From the NCBI GenBank assembly GCA_035715725.1, contig DASTKT010000050.1, positions 1 to 52,376 of the forward strand: a stretch of 52,376 nucleotides of DNA, read 5' to 3'. Numbering within the stretch: the first letter of the stretch is position 1; each line of letters begins with the position of its first letter. Source of the stretch: JADGGV01 sp035715725 (lineage in GTDB: Bacteria > Gemmatimonadota > Gemmatimonadetes > Longimicrobiales > RSA9). The notes under the pieces are model-generated. The model had not been told where the DNA came from. It did no database searches and was given only the letters and a program-made list of their open reading frames with translations. This document shows, piece after piece, positions 12,959 to 22,262 of this stretch. The position numbers and the translations under genes were made by a program.

Positions 12959-13654
12959 GTGGCGGCGTATCGCATCAAGGAGTGGGGCGTCGCCGACCGG
13001 CCGCGCGAGCGGCTGGCGGCGCTCGGCGCCACGGCGCTCTCCGCGCGCGAGCTGCTCGCGATCCTCGTGGGGAGCGGCGCCGAGGGTGCCTCGGCCGTGG
13101 ATGTGGCGGGGGACCTGCTGCGCCGCTCGGACGGCTCGCTGCGGCGGCTGGCATCGCTCCCGCCGGGGGAGCTGAGGAAGGCGCGCGGCGTGGGTCCTGC
13201 AGTGGCGGCCCGGGTCTCCGCGGCGCTGGAGCTGGGGCGCCGCCTCGAGCGCGAGGCGCCGCTCGAGCGGAGCCGGATCCGCGGCCCCGCCGACGTGTTC
13301 GCTCTCTGCTCGCCCTCGCTACGTCACCTCCTGCAGGAGGAGTTCCGGGTCCTGCTCCTGAACGCCCAGCACGGGGTAGTAAGGGAGGTGGTGGTGACGC
13401 GGGGGATCCTGGACGCCTCGGTGATCCACCCGCGGGAGGTGTTCAAGCCGGCCGTGGTCGAGAGCGCCGCGGCGGTGATCCTGCTCCACAACCACCCGTC
13501 GGGGGACCCCACGCCCTCCCCGGAGGACCGGGAGGTGACGCGCCAGCTCGCGGAAGCGGGCCGGCTCATGGGCATCCCCGTGCTCGATCACGTGGTCATC
13601 GGTGAATCGACGTTCGTCTCGTTCGTCGAAGCCGGCCTACTGGCACCAGGATAG
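12959..13654 (+). CDS. radC: RadC family JAB/MPN protein
   Basis: A 231-aa protein with an N-terminal helix-hairpin-helix-like part (about residues 1-90; PGELRKARGVGPAVAARV) and a C-terminal JAB1/MPN domain. The metalloprotease-type motif is complete: H177-N-H179 with PSGDP and D190. RadC proteins are widespread and were once linked to DNA repair, but their true activity is unclear. The GTG at 12959 was chosen because GGGAGGGG precedes it at proper spacing and the conserved YRIKEW follows; the frame is open to 12896. The stop is 4 nt from the rel start codon, suggesting co-transcription. Confidence 0.92.
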   Translation: MAAYRIKEWGVADRPRERLAALGATALSARELLAILVGSGAEGASAVDVAGDLLRRSDGSLRRLASLPPGELRKARGVGPAVAARVSAALELGRRLEREAPLERSRIRGPADVFALCSPSLRHLLQEEFRVLLLNAQHGVVREVVVTRGILDASVIHPREVFKPAVVESAAAVILLHNHPSGDPTPSPEDREVTRQLAEAGRLMGIPVLDHVVIGESTFVSFVEAGLLAPG

Positions 13655-13658
13655 GGTC

Positions 13659-15866
13659 ATGCAGTCGATCGTCGACCGCGAGTCGGTCCGTACCGCGCTC
13701 CAGGAGCTCCCTCCCCGCCTGAGGGAGGCCGTGCAGCCGTACGCCGACCGCCTGGACGTCGCGCTGATCGCCAAGGCCTACCGCGCCAGCGAGCGCGCGC
13801 ACGTCGGCCAGCGGCGCGCCTCCGGCGAGGAGTACGTCGTCCACTGCGTCGAGGTGGCCAAGATCCTGGCCGACCTTCACCTCGACACGGCCTCCATCGC
13901 CGCGGGGCTGCTGCACGACGTCGTCGAGGACACGCTCATGACGCTCGACCTCGTGCAGGAGGAGTTCGGCGACGAGATCGCCCACATCGTCGACGGCGTC
14001 ACCAAGATCGGGAAGGTGCAGTTCCGCTCGACCACGGAGCAGCAGGTCGAGAACTACCGCAAGCTGCTGCTGTCGATGGCGCAGGACGCCCGCGTGATCC
14101 TGATCAAGCTGGCGGACCGGCTGCACAACATGCGCACGCTCGAGCACCTGCGCCCGGACAAGCGCCGGCGCATCGCGCAGGAGACGCGCGACATCTACGG
14201 CCCGCTCGCCCACCGCCTGGGGATGGCCCACATCAAGTGGGAGCTCGAGGACCTCTCCTTCAAGCACCTGGAGCCGGAGGCGTACCGCGAGCTGGCCGCG
14301 AAGGTGGCCGAGAAGCGCCTGGAGCGCGAGGTGCAGATCGAGGAGGTGCGCCGCCCGCTCGAGGAGGAGCTGAAGAACGCCGGGATCCCCTGCGAGGTCT
14401 ACGGCCGGCCGAAGCACCTCTGGTCGATCCACCGCAAGATGGTCAAGCGCGGGCGCCCGTACGAGGAGATCTACGACCTCATGGCGATCCGCGTCGTCAC
14501 GGACAGCATCGCGAACTGCTACCACGCGCTCGGCGTCATCCACAACAAGTGGACGCCGCTGCAGGAGCGCTTCCACGACTACATCGCCACGCCGAAGTCG
14601 AACATGTACCGGTCGCTGCACACGACCATCTTCGGCCCCGGCGGCAGGCTCTACGAGATCCAGATCCGCACCCAGGAGATGCACCGCACCGCGGAGTACG
14701 GGATCGCGGCGCACTGGCGCTACAAGGAGGGCGCGCCCCGTCACGCCAACGAGGTGGACGAGACGCTCTCCTGGTTCCGCCAGGTCCTGGAGTGGCAGCA
14801 GGAGACGAAGGAGCCGGAGGAATTCATGGAGTTCCTCCGGATCGACCTCTTCCAGGACGAGATCTTCGTCTTCACGCCGAAGGGGGACGTCAAGCAGCTC
14901 CCGAAGGGGGCGACGCCGATCGACTTCGCGTTCGCGGTGCACACCGAGGTCGGCCTGCATTGCGCGGGCGCGCGCGTCAACGGCCGCATCGTGCCGCTGG
15001 CCAAGGAGCTGAAGAACGGCGACACCGTGGAGGTCATCACCGACGGGCGCCAGCGCCCCTCGCGCGACTGGCTCGCGTTCGTCAAGACGGCCCGCGCGCG
15101 TCAGAAGATCCGCAACTGGATCAACCAGGAGGAGTTCTCCTCCTCCATGCAGCTCGGCAAGGAGCTGCTCGAGCGCGAGCTGCGCAAGCTGCGGCGCGAG
15201 AAGCCCGACGAGGAGCGCATGGCGAAGGCCGCCCGGGCGCTCAACGTCCCGAACTTCGAGTATGTCTACGCCGGGCTCGGCCGTGGCGACCTCGGGCTCT
15301 CCGCCATCCTCAAGGAGCTGTTCCCCGAGGCCGACGCCACCGCGCCGGTCCCGAAGCCGACCGCCTTCGAGCGCCTCGTCGAGAAGATGCGCGGCACCGG
15401 CCGCGGCGTCCGCATCCAGGGCCTCGAGAACATGATGGTGCGCTACTCGCAGTGCTGTCAGCCGGTCCCGGGCGACGAGGTCATCGGCTACATCACGCGC
15501 GGCCGCGGCATCTCCGTGCACCGCGTCGACTGCCCCAACGTCCTCAACCTCGCGGAGCATCCCGAGCGCCGCATCGAGATCGAGTGGCAGGCCGAGGCCG
15601 GCGACCGCTTCTTCGTCCGCCTCGTCGTCGAGGGCGACGACCGCCGCGGCCTGCTCTCCGACATCGCCTCCGCCATCACCGAGACCGGCACCAACATCCG
15701 CTCCGCCGACATCCACGCCGGCGACGGCGGCATGCGCGGCAACTTCGCCGTCGAGGTCCAGGACCTCGCCCACCTGAAGAAGGTCATGAAGGCGATCCGG
15801 CGGGTGAACGGCGTGATCTCGGTGGAGCGGCGGGAGCATCTGGGGGAGCAGGATCTGGAGGGGTAG
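13659..15866 (+). CDS. rel: Bifunctional (p)ppGpp synthetase/hydrolase
   Basis: A 735-aa RelA/SpoT homologue. The N-terminal HD hydrolase domain keeps H86-D87 in HDVVED, and the synthetase domain is recognised by IYDLMAIRVV, HDYIATPKSNMYRSLHTT and EIQIRT. These are followed by a TGS domain (FVFTPKGDVKQLPKGATPIDFAFAVHT, starting near residue 408), the CC/zinc-finger region (SQCCQPVPGDEVIGY) and a C-terminal ACT domain. An intact HD motif predicts both synthesis and hydrolysis of (p)ppGpp, making it a long-form Rel. The ATG at 13659 is preceded by AGGATAGGG and lies just after the radC stop. A strong hairpin follows the stop. Confidence 0.96.
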   Translation: MQSIVDRESVRTALQELPPRLREAVQPYADRLDVALIAKAYRASERAHVGQRRASGEEYVVHCVEVAKILADLHLDTASIAAGLLHDVVEDTLMTLDLVQEEFGDEIAHIVDGVTKIGKVQFRSTTEQQVENYRKLLLSMAQDARVILIKLADRLHNMRTLEHLRPDKRRRIAQETRDIYGPLAHRLGMAHIKWELEDLSFKHLEPEAYRELAAKVAEKRLEREVQIEEVRRPLEEELKNAGIPCEVYGRPKHLWSIHRKMVKRGRPYEEIYDLMAIRVVTDSIANCYHALGVIHNKWTPLQERFHDYIATPKSNMYRSLHTTIFGPGGRLYEIQIRTQEMHRTAEYGIAAHWRYKEGAPRHANEVDETLSWFRQVLEWQQETKEPEEFMEFLRIDLFQDEIFVFTPKGDVKQLPKGATPIDFAFAVHTEVGLHCAGARVNGRIVPLAKELKNGDTVEVITDGRQRPSRDWLAFVKTARARQKIRNWINQEEFSSSMQLGKELLERELRKLRREKPDEERMAKAARALNVPNFEYVYAGLGRGDLGLSAILKELFPEADATAPVPKPTAFERLVEKMRGTGRGVRIQGLENMMVRYSQCCQPVPGDEVIGYITRGRGISVHRVDCPNVLNLAEHPERRIEIEWQAEAGDRFFVRLVVEGDDRRGLLSDIASAITETGTNIRSADIHAGDGGMRGNFAVEVQDLAHLKKVMKAIRRVNGVISVERREHLGEQDLEG

Positions 15867-15900
15867 GGAGGGCGCGCCGAAGGCGCGCCCTCCCCCTCTT
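15866..15900. terminator. Hairpin at the rel/accessory island border
   Basis: GGGAGGGCGCGCC (15866-15878) pairs perfectly with 15882-15894 around GAA and is followed by a pyrimidine tract (CCTCTT). It begins at the last base of the rel stop codon and could serve both rel on + and the four-helix-bundle gene on -. Confidence 0.65.
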
Positions 15901-15937
15901 GCTCCTGCTCTTGCTCCTCACCCCTCACCCCTCACCC
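15898..15937. repeat. Hexamer array (inverted orientation) plus 7-bp repeat
   Basis: 15898-15917 is an inverted copy of the GAGCAA/GAGCAG hexamer array also found at 16336 and 16804. It runs into three units of CTCACCC (15917-15937). The heptamer overlaps the stop codon of the - strand four-helix-bundle gene, whose TGA is formed from the repeat. Confidence 0.8.
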
Positions 15938-16297
15938 CTCCTTCCTCCTCTCCGGCATCGCCATCACCGTCAGCATCGCCACCAGCTCGTCCAGGAGCAT
16001 CCGCCCGGGCTCCAACCGGCTGACGTCCACGACCCCGAGAGTCCGGAGGAGATCGAGGATCGCCGCGCACTCCGTCGCCGACCGCCGCGCAATCCGGTAG
16101 AACCTCCCCTTCTCGGCCCGGGCGAACTCTCCGCTCCCTTCCGCGATGTTGAGCGGGATCGACGTGCTGGCGCGCATGAGCTGGTCGCGGAGGTCGACGC
16201 GGATCCCATGAACGCCGTTGATCAGCGCGTCCGCGAACGCCGCGAACTGGATGCCGCGCTGGTAGACGAGGAGGCGTTCGTGGTGGAACTGGGGCAT
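15932..16297 (-). CDS. Four-helix-bundle protein, 23S rRNA-IVS family (copy 1)
   Basis: A 121-aa, mostly helical protein. The family signature is well kept: DQLMRASTSIPLNIAEGSGE in the middle, then FYRIARRSATECAAILDLL. This matches the family first seen encoded in intervening sequences of 23S rRNA genes (PF05635/TIGR02436 by my recollection), also related in fold to the Avd proteins of diversity-generating retroelements. The function is unknown; a basic helical bundle suggests nucleic-acid binding. The ATG at 16297 (complement) follows a GGAG. The gene is opposite in strand to rel and uvrB, shares its layout with the paralogue upstream, and has GAGCAN hexamer arrays on both sides. There is no rRNA gene nearby. 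Confidence 0.85.
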   Translation of the reverse strand: MPQFHHERLLVYQRGIQFAAFADALINGVHGIRVDLRDQLMRASTSIPLNIAEGSGEFARAEKGRFYRIARRSATECAAILDLLRTLGVVDVSRLEPGRMLLDELVAMLTVMAMPERRKEG

Positions 16298-16335
16298 CCG
16301 AGGCTCCGGGCCGAGGTCCGAGGTGGACAACTCAG

Positions 16336-16363
16336 GAGCAAAAGCATGAGCAAGAGCATGAGC
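16336..16363. repeat. GAGCAN hexamer array between the two four-helix-bundle genes
   Basis: Units GAGCAA, AAGCAT, GAGCAA, GAGCAT and a partial GAGC. It sits 38 nt upstream of the copy 1 start codon and directly before the hairpin that follows copy 2. An equivalent array stands in the same position upstream of copy 2. Confidence 0.9.
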
Positions 16364-16365
16364 TA

Positions 16366-16394
16366 GCGGGGGCGCGCCTGCGGCCCGCCCCCGC
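16366..16394 (-). terminator. Hairpin directly after four-helix-bundle copy 2
   Basis: GCGGGGGC (16366-16373) pairs with GCCCCCGC (16387-16394), with an inner GCC/GGC pairing in the loop. It lies 1 nt from the copy 2 stop codon. Its core (GGGCGCGCC) resembles the hairpin at the rel border. Confidence 0.6.
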
Positions 16395-16395
16395 T

Positions 16396-16755
16396 TCACC
16401 GCTCCCGGTGCTTGGTCACGATCATCGACCCCAGCATCGCCACGATCTCGTCCAGAAGCAGGCGTCCGCGCTCGAGACGACTGGCCTGGACGGCGCCCAG
16501 GGCTTCCAACACGTCCAGGATCGCCAGGCATTCGAGCCCGGAATGCCGGGCCATGCGGTAGAACACGCGCTTTTCGACCGAGGTCGGCTCGGACGCGCCC
16601 GCGGCAACGTAGAGCGGGATCGACACAGCGGCGCGCTCGAGCTGACCGGGCAGGTCGCCGGCCGAGCCGAGCTCCGGCGTCAGGTGGTGGAGGAAGACCG
16701 CGAGGTCGATGGCACTGCCGTACGCGCTGAGCCGTTCGTGGGCGAGGTGGGCCAT
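16396..16755 (-). CDS. Four-helix-bundle protein, 23S rRNA-IVS family (copy 2, divergent)
   Basis: A 119-aa paralogue of the downstream gene. The two align along their length: RAAVSIPLYVAAGASE against RASTSIPLNIAEGSGE, FYRMARHSGLECLAILDVLEAL against FYRIARRSATECAAILDLLRTL, and SRLERGRLLLDEIVAMLGSM against SRLEPGRMLLDELVAMLTVM. The usual NIAEGSG core is altered to YVAAGAS, so this copy has lost part of the family signature while staying open. The ATG at 16755 (complement) is shared in context with copy 1, including about 40 nt of similar leader and a hexamer array. The function is unknown. It is best read as a tandem duplication with divergence. Confidence 0.82.
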   Translation of the reverse strand: MAHLAHERLSAYGSAIDLAVFLHHLTPELGSAGDLPGQLERAAVSIPLYVAAGASEPTSVEKRVFYRMARHSGLECLAILDVLEALGAVQASRLERGRLLLDEIVAMLGSMIVTKHRER

Positions 16756-16803
16756 GGGGCGGCTCTCCGGCTGCGGGTCGAGGGTCGGGCGGCGAGCGCC
16801 CAG

Positions 16804-16837
16804 GAGCAAGAGCATGAGCAGGAGCAAGAGCAAGAGC
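16804..16837. repeat. GAGCAN hexamer array upstream of copy 2
   Basis: Units GAGCAA, GAGCAT, GAGCAG, GAGCAA, GAGCAA and GAGC, in the same orientation as the array at 16336. It lies about 48 nt upstream of the copy 2 start codon and 107 nt before uvrB. Confidence 0.9.
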
Positions 16838-16932
16838 CGCCCGTCTCCGTGGCAGCGCGGGGGAGGGTGCCACGCCCGGCGGGGCGCCGGAATGGCTGGA
16901 GAGGCCTCGACCCTCCCGCCCCCTCCGGGGTA

Positions 16933-16944
16933 CATTATCTCACC
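16933..16944 (+). promoter_or_regulatory. -10 element placed for a leaderless uvrB mRNA
   Basis: CATTAT at 16933-16938 ends exactly 6 nt before the uvrB ATG (16945). There is no Shine-Dalgarno. The -35 is not clear; CTCGAC at 16906-16911 is too far for this box. Confidence 0.45.
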
Positions 16945-18962
<2,018 letters not shown>

Positions 18963-18966
<4 letters not shown>

Positions 18967-19499
18967 CCGGGGCGACGTCGCCCGGCTCCGCCGCCGGCGC
19001 GCCGGGCGCGGCCACGGCGCCGCCCGCGGAGCTCGGACCGGTCCGGCTGACCGAACCGGAGCTCGTCGCCTGGGGCGAGCGCATCGGCGCCCGCGCCGAG
19101 GCGCCGCTCTTCCTCGCGTTGCGCGGCGAGCTCGGCGCCGGCAAGTCCGTGCTCGCCCGCAGCATCGCGCGCGGCGCCGGCGTCCGGGGACACATGCCGT
19201 CGCCGACGTTCAACCTGCTCTACCGGTACGCGGCGAGCCGCGGCGTGGACGTGGTGCACCTCGACCTCTACCGCCTCGACGATCCCGACGAGGTCTGGGA
19301 GCTGGGCTGGGCCGAGCTGGCCGGCGGCCCGGAGATCGTGCTGGTGGAGTGGCCGGAGCGCGCGGAGGCGCTCCTCCCCGACGACCGCTGGGACGTCTAC
19401 CTGGCCGCGCCCGAGCCGGGCGCGGACGTGCGCGACGTGCGCGCGCTGCGCCGCGGCGCGGCACCCGCGCTCCCCGAGCCGACCGTGAGCCGCCCGTGA
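18963..19499 (+). CDS. tsaE: tRNA t6A biosynthesis ATPase TsaE
   Basis: A 178-aa P-loop protein with Walker A GELGAGKS at residues 55-62, SPTFNLLYRY as the switch-like motif and HLDLYRL/VEWPER as the conserved C-terminal strands. It works with TsaB and TsaD to make N6-threonylcarbamoyl-adenosine at position 37 of tRNAs. The first 25 residues are a low-complexity Gly/Ala/Pro extension not usual in the family, so an internal start is possible. The ATG at 18963 overlaps the uvrB stop. tsaB follows with a GTGA overlap, which supports the assignment. Confidence 0.93.
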
Positions 19500-20188
19500 G
19501 TGACGGCGTCCCCTACCTCGCCCTGGATACCTCGACGCCGATCGGGAGCGTCGCGGTCGGCCGCGCCGAGCGTCTCCTCGCCGAGGTCGTGCTCGGCGTC
19601 GCCACGCGCCACTCCGAGGCACTGCTCCCGGCCGTCGACTTCGTGCTCGCGCGCGCGGGCGTCCAGCCGGCCGAGCTCGGCGCCATCGTCGTGGCCGGCG
19701 GGCCCGGATCGTTCACCGGGATCCGCATCGCTGGCGCGGCCGCGAAGGGCTTCGCCCGCGCCCTCGGGGTGCCGCTCTTCGCCTACTCGGGGCTCCTCGC
19801 GCTCGCGGCGGCCAGTGCCTCTGCCGACCGACCGGTGTGCGCGCTCTTCGATGCGCGGAGAGGCGAGGTATATTCCGCGTGTTACGAATTCCCGGGCTTC
19901 GCGGCGGTCGAGGAGCGCCTCGCTCCGGCGCCGCGCGCGCTGTCCCGGGTGGTCGAGCTGATGGCCGGGGCCGCCCCGCTCTACGTCGGCGACGGGGCGC
20001 TCGCCCACCGCGCCGAGATCGAGGGCGCGGGCGGGATCGTGGCCCCGGCCCACATGGCGGCGCCCCGCGCGGGCGCGCTTCTCTGGCTCGCGGACGTCGC
20101 GCCCGCCGGCCTGGTCGCGCACCCCGACACCTGGGAGCCGGAGTACCTGCGACCTTCCGGAGCGGAGCGAAGCGCGGCGTGCGGTTGA
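19496..20188 (+). CDS. tsaB: tRNA t6A biosynthesis protein TsaB
   Basis: A 230-aa ASKHA-fold protein. LALDTSTPIGSVAVG at the N-terminus, the RHSEALLPAVDFVL helix and the GGPGSFTGIRIA loop are the defining features of TsaB (YeaZ), the scaffold that joins TsaD and TsaE. The start is a GTG at 19496, inside a GTGA overlap with the tsaE stop; the frame is open upstream but carries no homology there. rimI follows with a 1-nt overlap, a common arrangement for this module. tsaD is not in the window. Confidence 0.93.
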   Translation: MSDGVPYLALDTSTPIGSVAVGRAERLLAEVVLGVATRHSEALLPAVDFVLARAGVQPAELGAIVVAGGPGSFTGIRIAGAAAKGFARALGVPLFAYSGLLALAAASASADRPVCALFDARRGEVYSACYEFPGFAAVEERLAPAPRALSRVVELMAGAAPLYVGDGALAHRAEIEGAGGIVAPAHMAAPRAGALLWLADVAPAGLVAHPDTWEPEYLRPSGAERSAACG

Positions 20189-20661
20189 TGGAGGATGTCC
20201 GGATCCGCCCGATGGGCACCGCCGATCTCCCGCGGGTCATGGAGATCGAGTACGCGTGCTACAGCATGCCCTGGAACGAGAGCACGTTCCGGGGGCTGCT
20301 CCGGCGCAGCGACGCCGACCTCTTCGTCATCGAGACCGCGGGCGTGGTGGCCGGCTATGCCGTCTTCTGGTCCGTGCTGGACCAGGGGGAGCTCGGGAAC
20401 GTCGCCGTCTCCCCGGAATGGCGCCGGCGAGGCCTCGCGCGCCGGCTCCTCGATGCCGTGTTCGCCCGCGCGCGCGAGCGCCGCATCCGCGAGGTCTTCC
20501 TCGAGGTCCGCGTCTCCAACCTCGGGGCGCAGGACCTCTACCGCCGCTACGGCTTCCGCGAGGTCGGACGGCGGCGCAACTACTACATGGAGCCGGTCGA
20601 GGACGCGCTCGTCATGCGCAAGGACCTCGATCCGGATTCCCCCCACTTCGGACTCGACTGA
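20188..20661 (+). CDS. rimI: Ribosomal protein S18-alanine N-acetyltransferase-like GNAT
   Basis: A 157-aa GNAT acetyltransferase. The acetyl-CoA pyrophosphate-binding motif is VSPEWRRRGLARRLL, and EVFLEVRVSNLGAQDLYRRYGF is the classical RimI C-terminal block (V-x-N-x-x-A-x-x-LY-x-x-x-GF). In Enterobacteria it acetylates the N-terminus of S18. Here its position after tsaB is the usual genomic link with the t6A module. The ATG at 20188 overlaps the tsaB stop by one base. Confidence 0.9.
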   Translation: MEDVRIRPMGTADLPRVMEIEYACYSMPWNESTFRGLLRRSDADLFVIETAGVVAGYAVFWSVLDQGELGNVAVSPEWRRRGLARRLLDAVFARARERRIREVFLEVRVSNLGAQDLYRRYGFREVGRRRNYYMEPVEDALVMRKDLDPDSPHFGLD

Positions 20662-20664
20662 ACC

Positions 20665-21645
20665 ATGGCGCAATTCCCGGAGTACCGCCCCCGCCGGCTC
20701 CGCCGTACCGAGACGCTCCGCCGCATGGTGCGCGAGACGGTCGTCTCCGTCGACGATCTGATCCTTCCCCTCTTCGCCACCGTCGGCGAGGGCGTCCGCA
20801 AGCCGATCGGCTCCATGCCCGGCGTCTTCCAGACGTCCGTCGACGAACTGCTGCGCGACGCCGCCGCCGCCGCCGAGCTCGGCGTCCCCGCCGTCCTCCT
20901 GTTCGGGATCCCGGACCACAAGGACGAGACCGGATCCAGCGGCGCCGAGCCCGACGGCCCCGTCCAGCGTGCCGTCGCCGGGCTCAAGCGCGAGCTGCCG
21001 CAGCTCGTCGTCATCACCGACGTCTGCCTCTGCGAGTATACCTCCCACGGCCACTGCGGCCCGGTCCGCGACGGCGAGGTCCAGAACGACGAGACGCTCG
21101 AGCTCCTCGCCCGCCAGGCGCTCTCGCACGCCCGCGCCGGCGCCGACATCGTCGCGCCCAGCGACATGATGGACGGCCGCGTCGCCGCCATTCGCCAGAC
21201 GCTCGACGAGGAAGGCTTCGCCGGTGTCGCGATCCTCGCCTACGCCGCCAAGTACGCCTCCGCGTTCTACGGGCCCTTCCGCGAGGCCGCCGAGAGCACG
21301 CCGCAGTTCGGCGACCGCCGCTCGTACCAGATGGACCCGGCCAACGCCGAGGAGGCGCTGCGCGAGGTGCTCCTCGACATCGACGAGGGCGCCGACATGA
21401 TCATGGTGAAGCCCGCGCAGGCGTACCTCGATATCATCTGGCGCGTCAAGGAGTTGACCGGCTTCCCGCTCGCCGCCTACCACGTCTCCGGCGAGTACTC
21501 CGCGATCCTCGCCGCCGGCCAGCTCGGCTGGCTCGACGCCGACCGCGCCATGGAGGAAGCGCTCACCTCCATCAAGCGTGCCGGCGCCGACATGATCATC
21601 ACGTACTGGGCGACGGAGTTCGCGCGCCGCCGGCGGGCGCGGTAG
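20665..21645 (+). CDS. hemB: Delta-aminolevulinic acid dehydratase (porphobilinogen synthase)
   Basis: A 326-aa enzyme that condenses two 5-aminolevulinate molecules into porphobilinogen. The two Schiff-base lysines are K196 in AAKYASAFYGPFR and K249 in MVKPAQAYLD. DVCLCEYTSHGHCG provides three cysteines, pointing to a zinc-dependent active site, and SDMMDGRV is also typical. It starts 3 nt after rimI. hemA, the first enzyme of the same pathway, lies about 3.2 kb downstream, separated by a large repeat island, ssb and two other genes. Confidence 0.96.
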   Translation: MAQFPEYRPRRLRRTETLRRMVRETVVSVDDLILPLFATVGEGVRKPIGSMPGVFQTSVDELLRDAAAAAELGVPAVLLFGIPDHKDETGSSGAEPDGPVQRAVAGLKRELPQLVVITDVCLCEYTSHGHCGPVRDGEVQNDETLELLARQALSHARAGADIVAPSDMMDGRVAAIRQTLDEEGFAGVAILAYAAKYASAFYGPFREAAESTPQFGDRRSYQMDPANAEEALREVLLDIDEGADMIMVKPAQAYLDIIWRVKELTGFPLAAYHVSGEYSAILAAGQLGWLDADRAMEEALTSIKRAGADMIITYWATEFARRRRAR

Positions 21646-22262
21646 CGCCCGTCGGGCGGTCCCGCGGCGTCGGCGGGCGCGCGCCCGGACAGGCGCGAAC
21701 TCCGCCGCCCGTCGCGCCGGAGGCGCGACGCACGCTTCGCTGTCGCGGCGCTCCGCGCCGCGCACGTTGCACTGTCGCTCGCCTGCGGCTCGCGCACGCT
21801 CGCTGCGCTCGCTGTCGCGGCCTTCGGCCGCGCACGCCGTCTGCGCGGCTGTCGCTCGCCTGCGGCGAGCGCACGCTCGCGTTGCTCGCTGTAGCGGCAC
21901 GGCCCGGAAGCGCGAGGTGCGGGGCCGCCGGAGCCGCGCCCACGCGCGTCCGGGCCGTGCCGCCGCTCCTCGGGCTCCGCCCTCGTTCCCGGACCCGGTC
22001 CCGGACCCGATCCGTTCCCCCGCCGTCCACCTCGGCCGCCCCGCTTCCGCCCGAAAACCCGAACGCCGGTCCAGCCGAAGCTGTGGCCGTTCTCGCGGCC
22101 GCAGGCCGCGACAGCGAGCGCAGCGAGCGTGCGCGAGCCGCCAGGCGAGCGACAGCCGCGCAGACGGCGTGCGCCGCGCCTCCGGCGCCGCGATTGATTG
22201 ACACCGCCAAACATCCGACGTACCTTGGCCCTCTCCCCGGGCTTCATCCCGTGCGGCCCAGT
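21646..22262. repeat. Gene-free palindromic repeat island between hemB and ssb
   Basis: About 617 nt without a credible gene. The left half (21735-21897) holds repeated modules of CTGTCGCTCGCCTGCGG and CACGCTCGC at a period near 77 nt, with small hairpins such as CGCGGCC-TTC-GGCCGCG. The right half holds the same modules inverted. 21774-21822 pairs with 22104-22153 (49 of 50 positions, one indel), and 21831-21862 pairs perfectly with 22142-22173 (32 bp). Between the arms (about 21900-22080) is low-complexity Pro/Gly/Arg-like DNA. It resembles a large REP/BIME-type cluster. The ssb promoter begins right after it. Confidence 0.85.
22198..22226 (+). promoter_or_regulatory. ssb promoter
   Basis: A perfect TTGACA at 22198-22203, a 17-nt spacer and TACCTT at 22221-22226. 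The start codon is 36 nt downstream. This is one of the clearest promoters in the window. Confidence 0.7.

Noticed and set aside
13596..15839. 747-aa open frame on the - strand opposite rel
   Set aside because: Mirror frame of rel; composition bias only.
15932..16755. Diversity-generating retroelement or rRNA intervening sequence
   Set aside because: The four-helix-bundle proteins resemble Avd/IVS proteins, but no reverse transcriptase, template/variable repeat or rRNA gene is present.
15898..16837. CRISPR array
   Set aside because: The hexamer arrays have no spacers and no cas genes are present.
21599..22210. Open frames across the hemB-ssb repeat island on both strands
   Set aside because: They follow the repeat modules and contain only Arg/Ala/Pro low-complexity sequence; frames stay open because of high GC.
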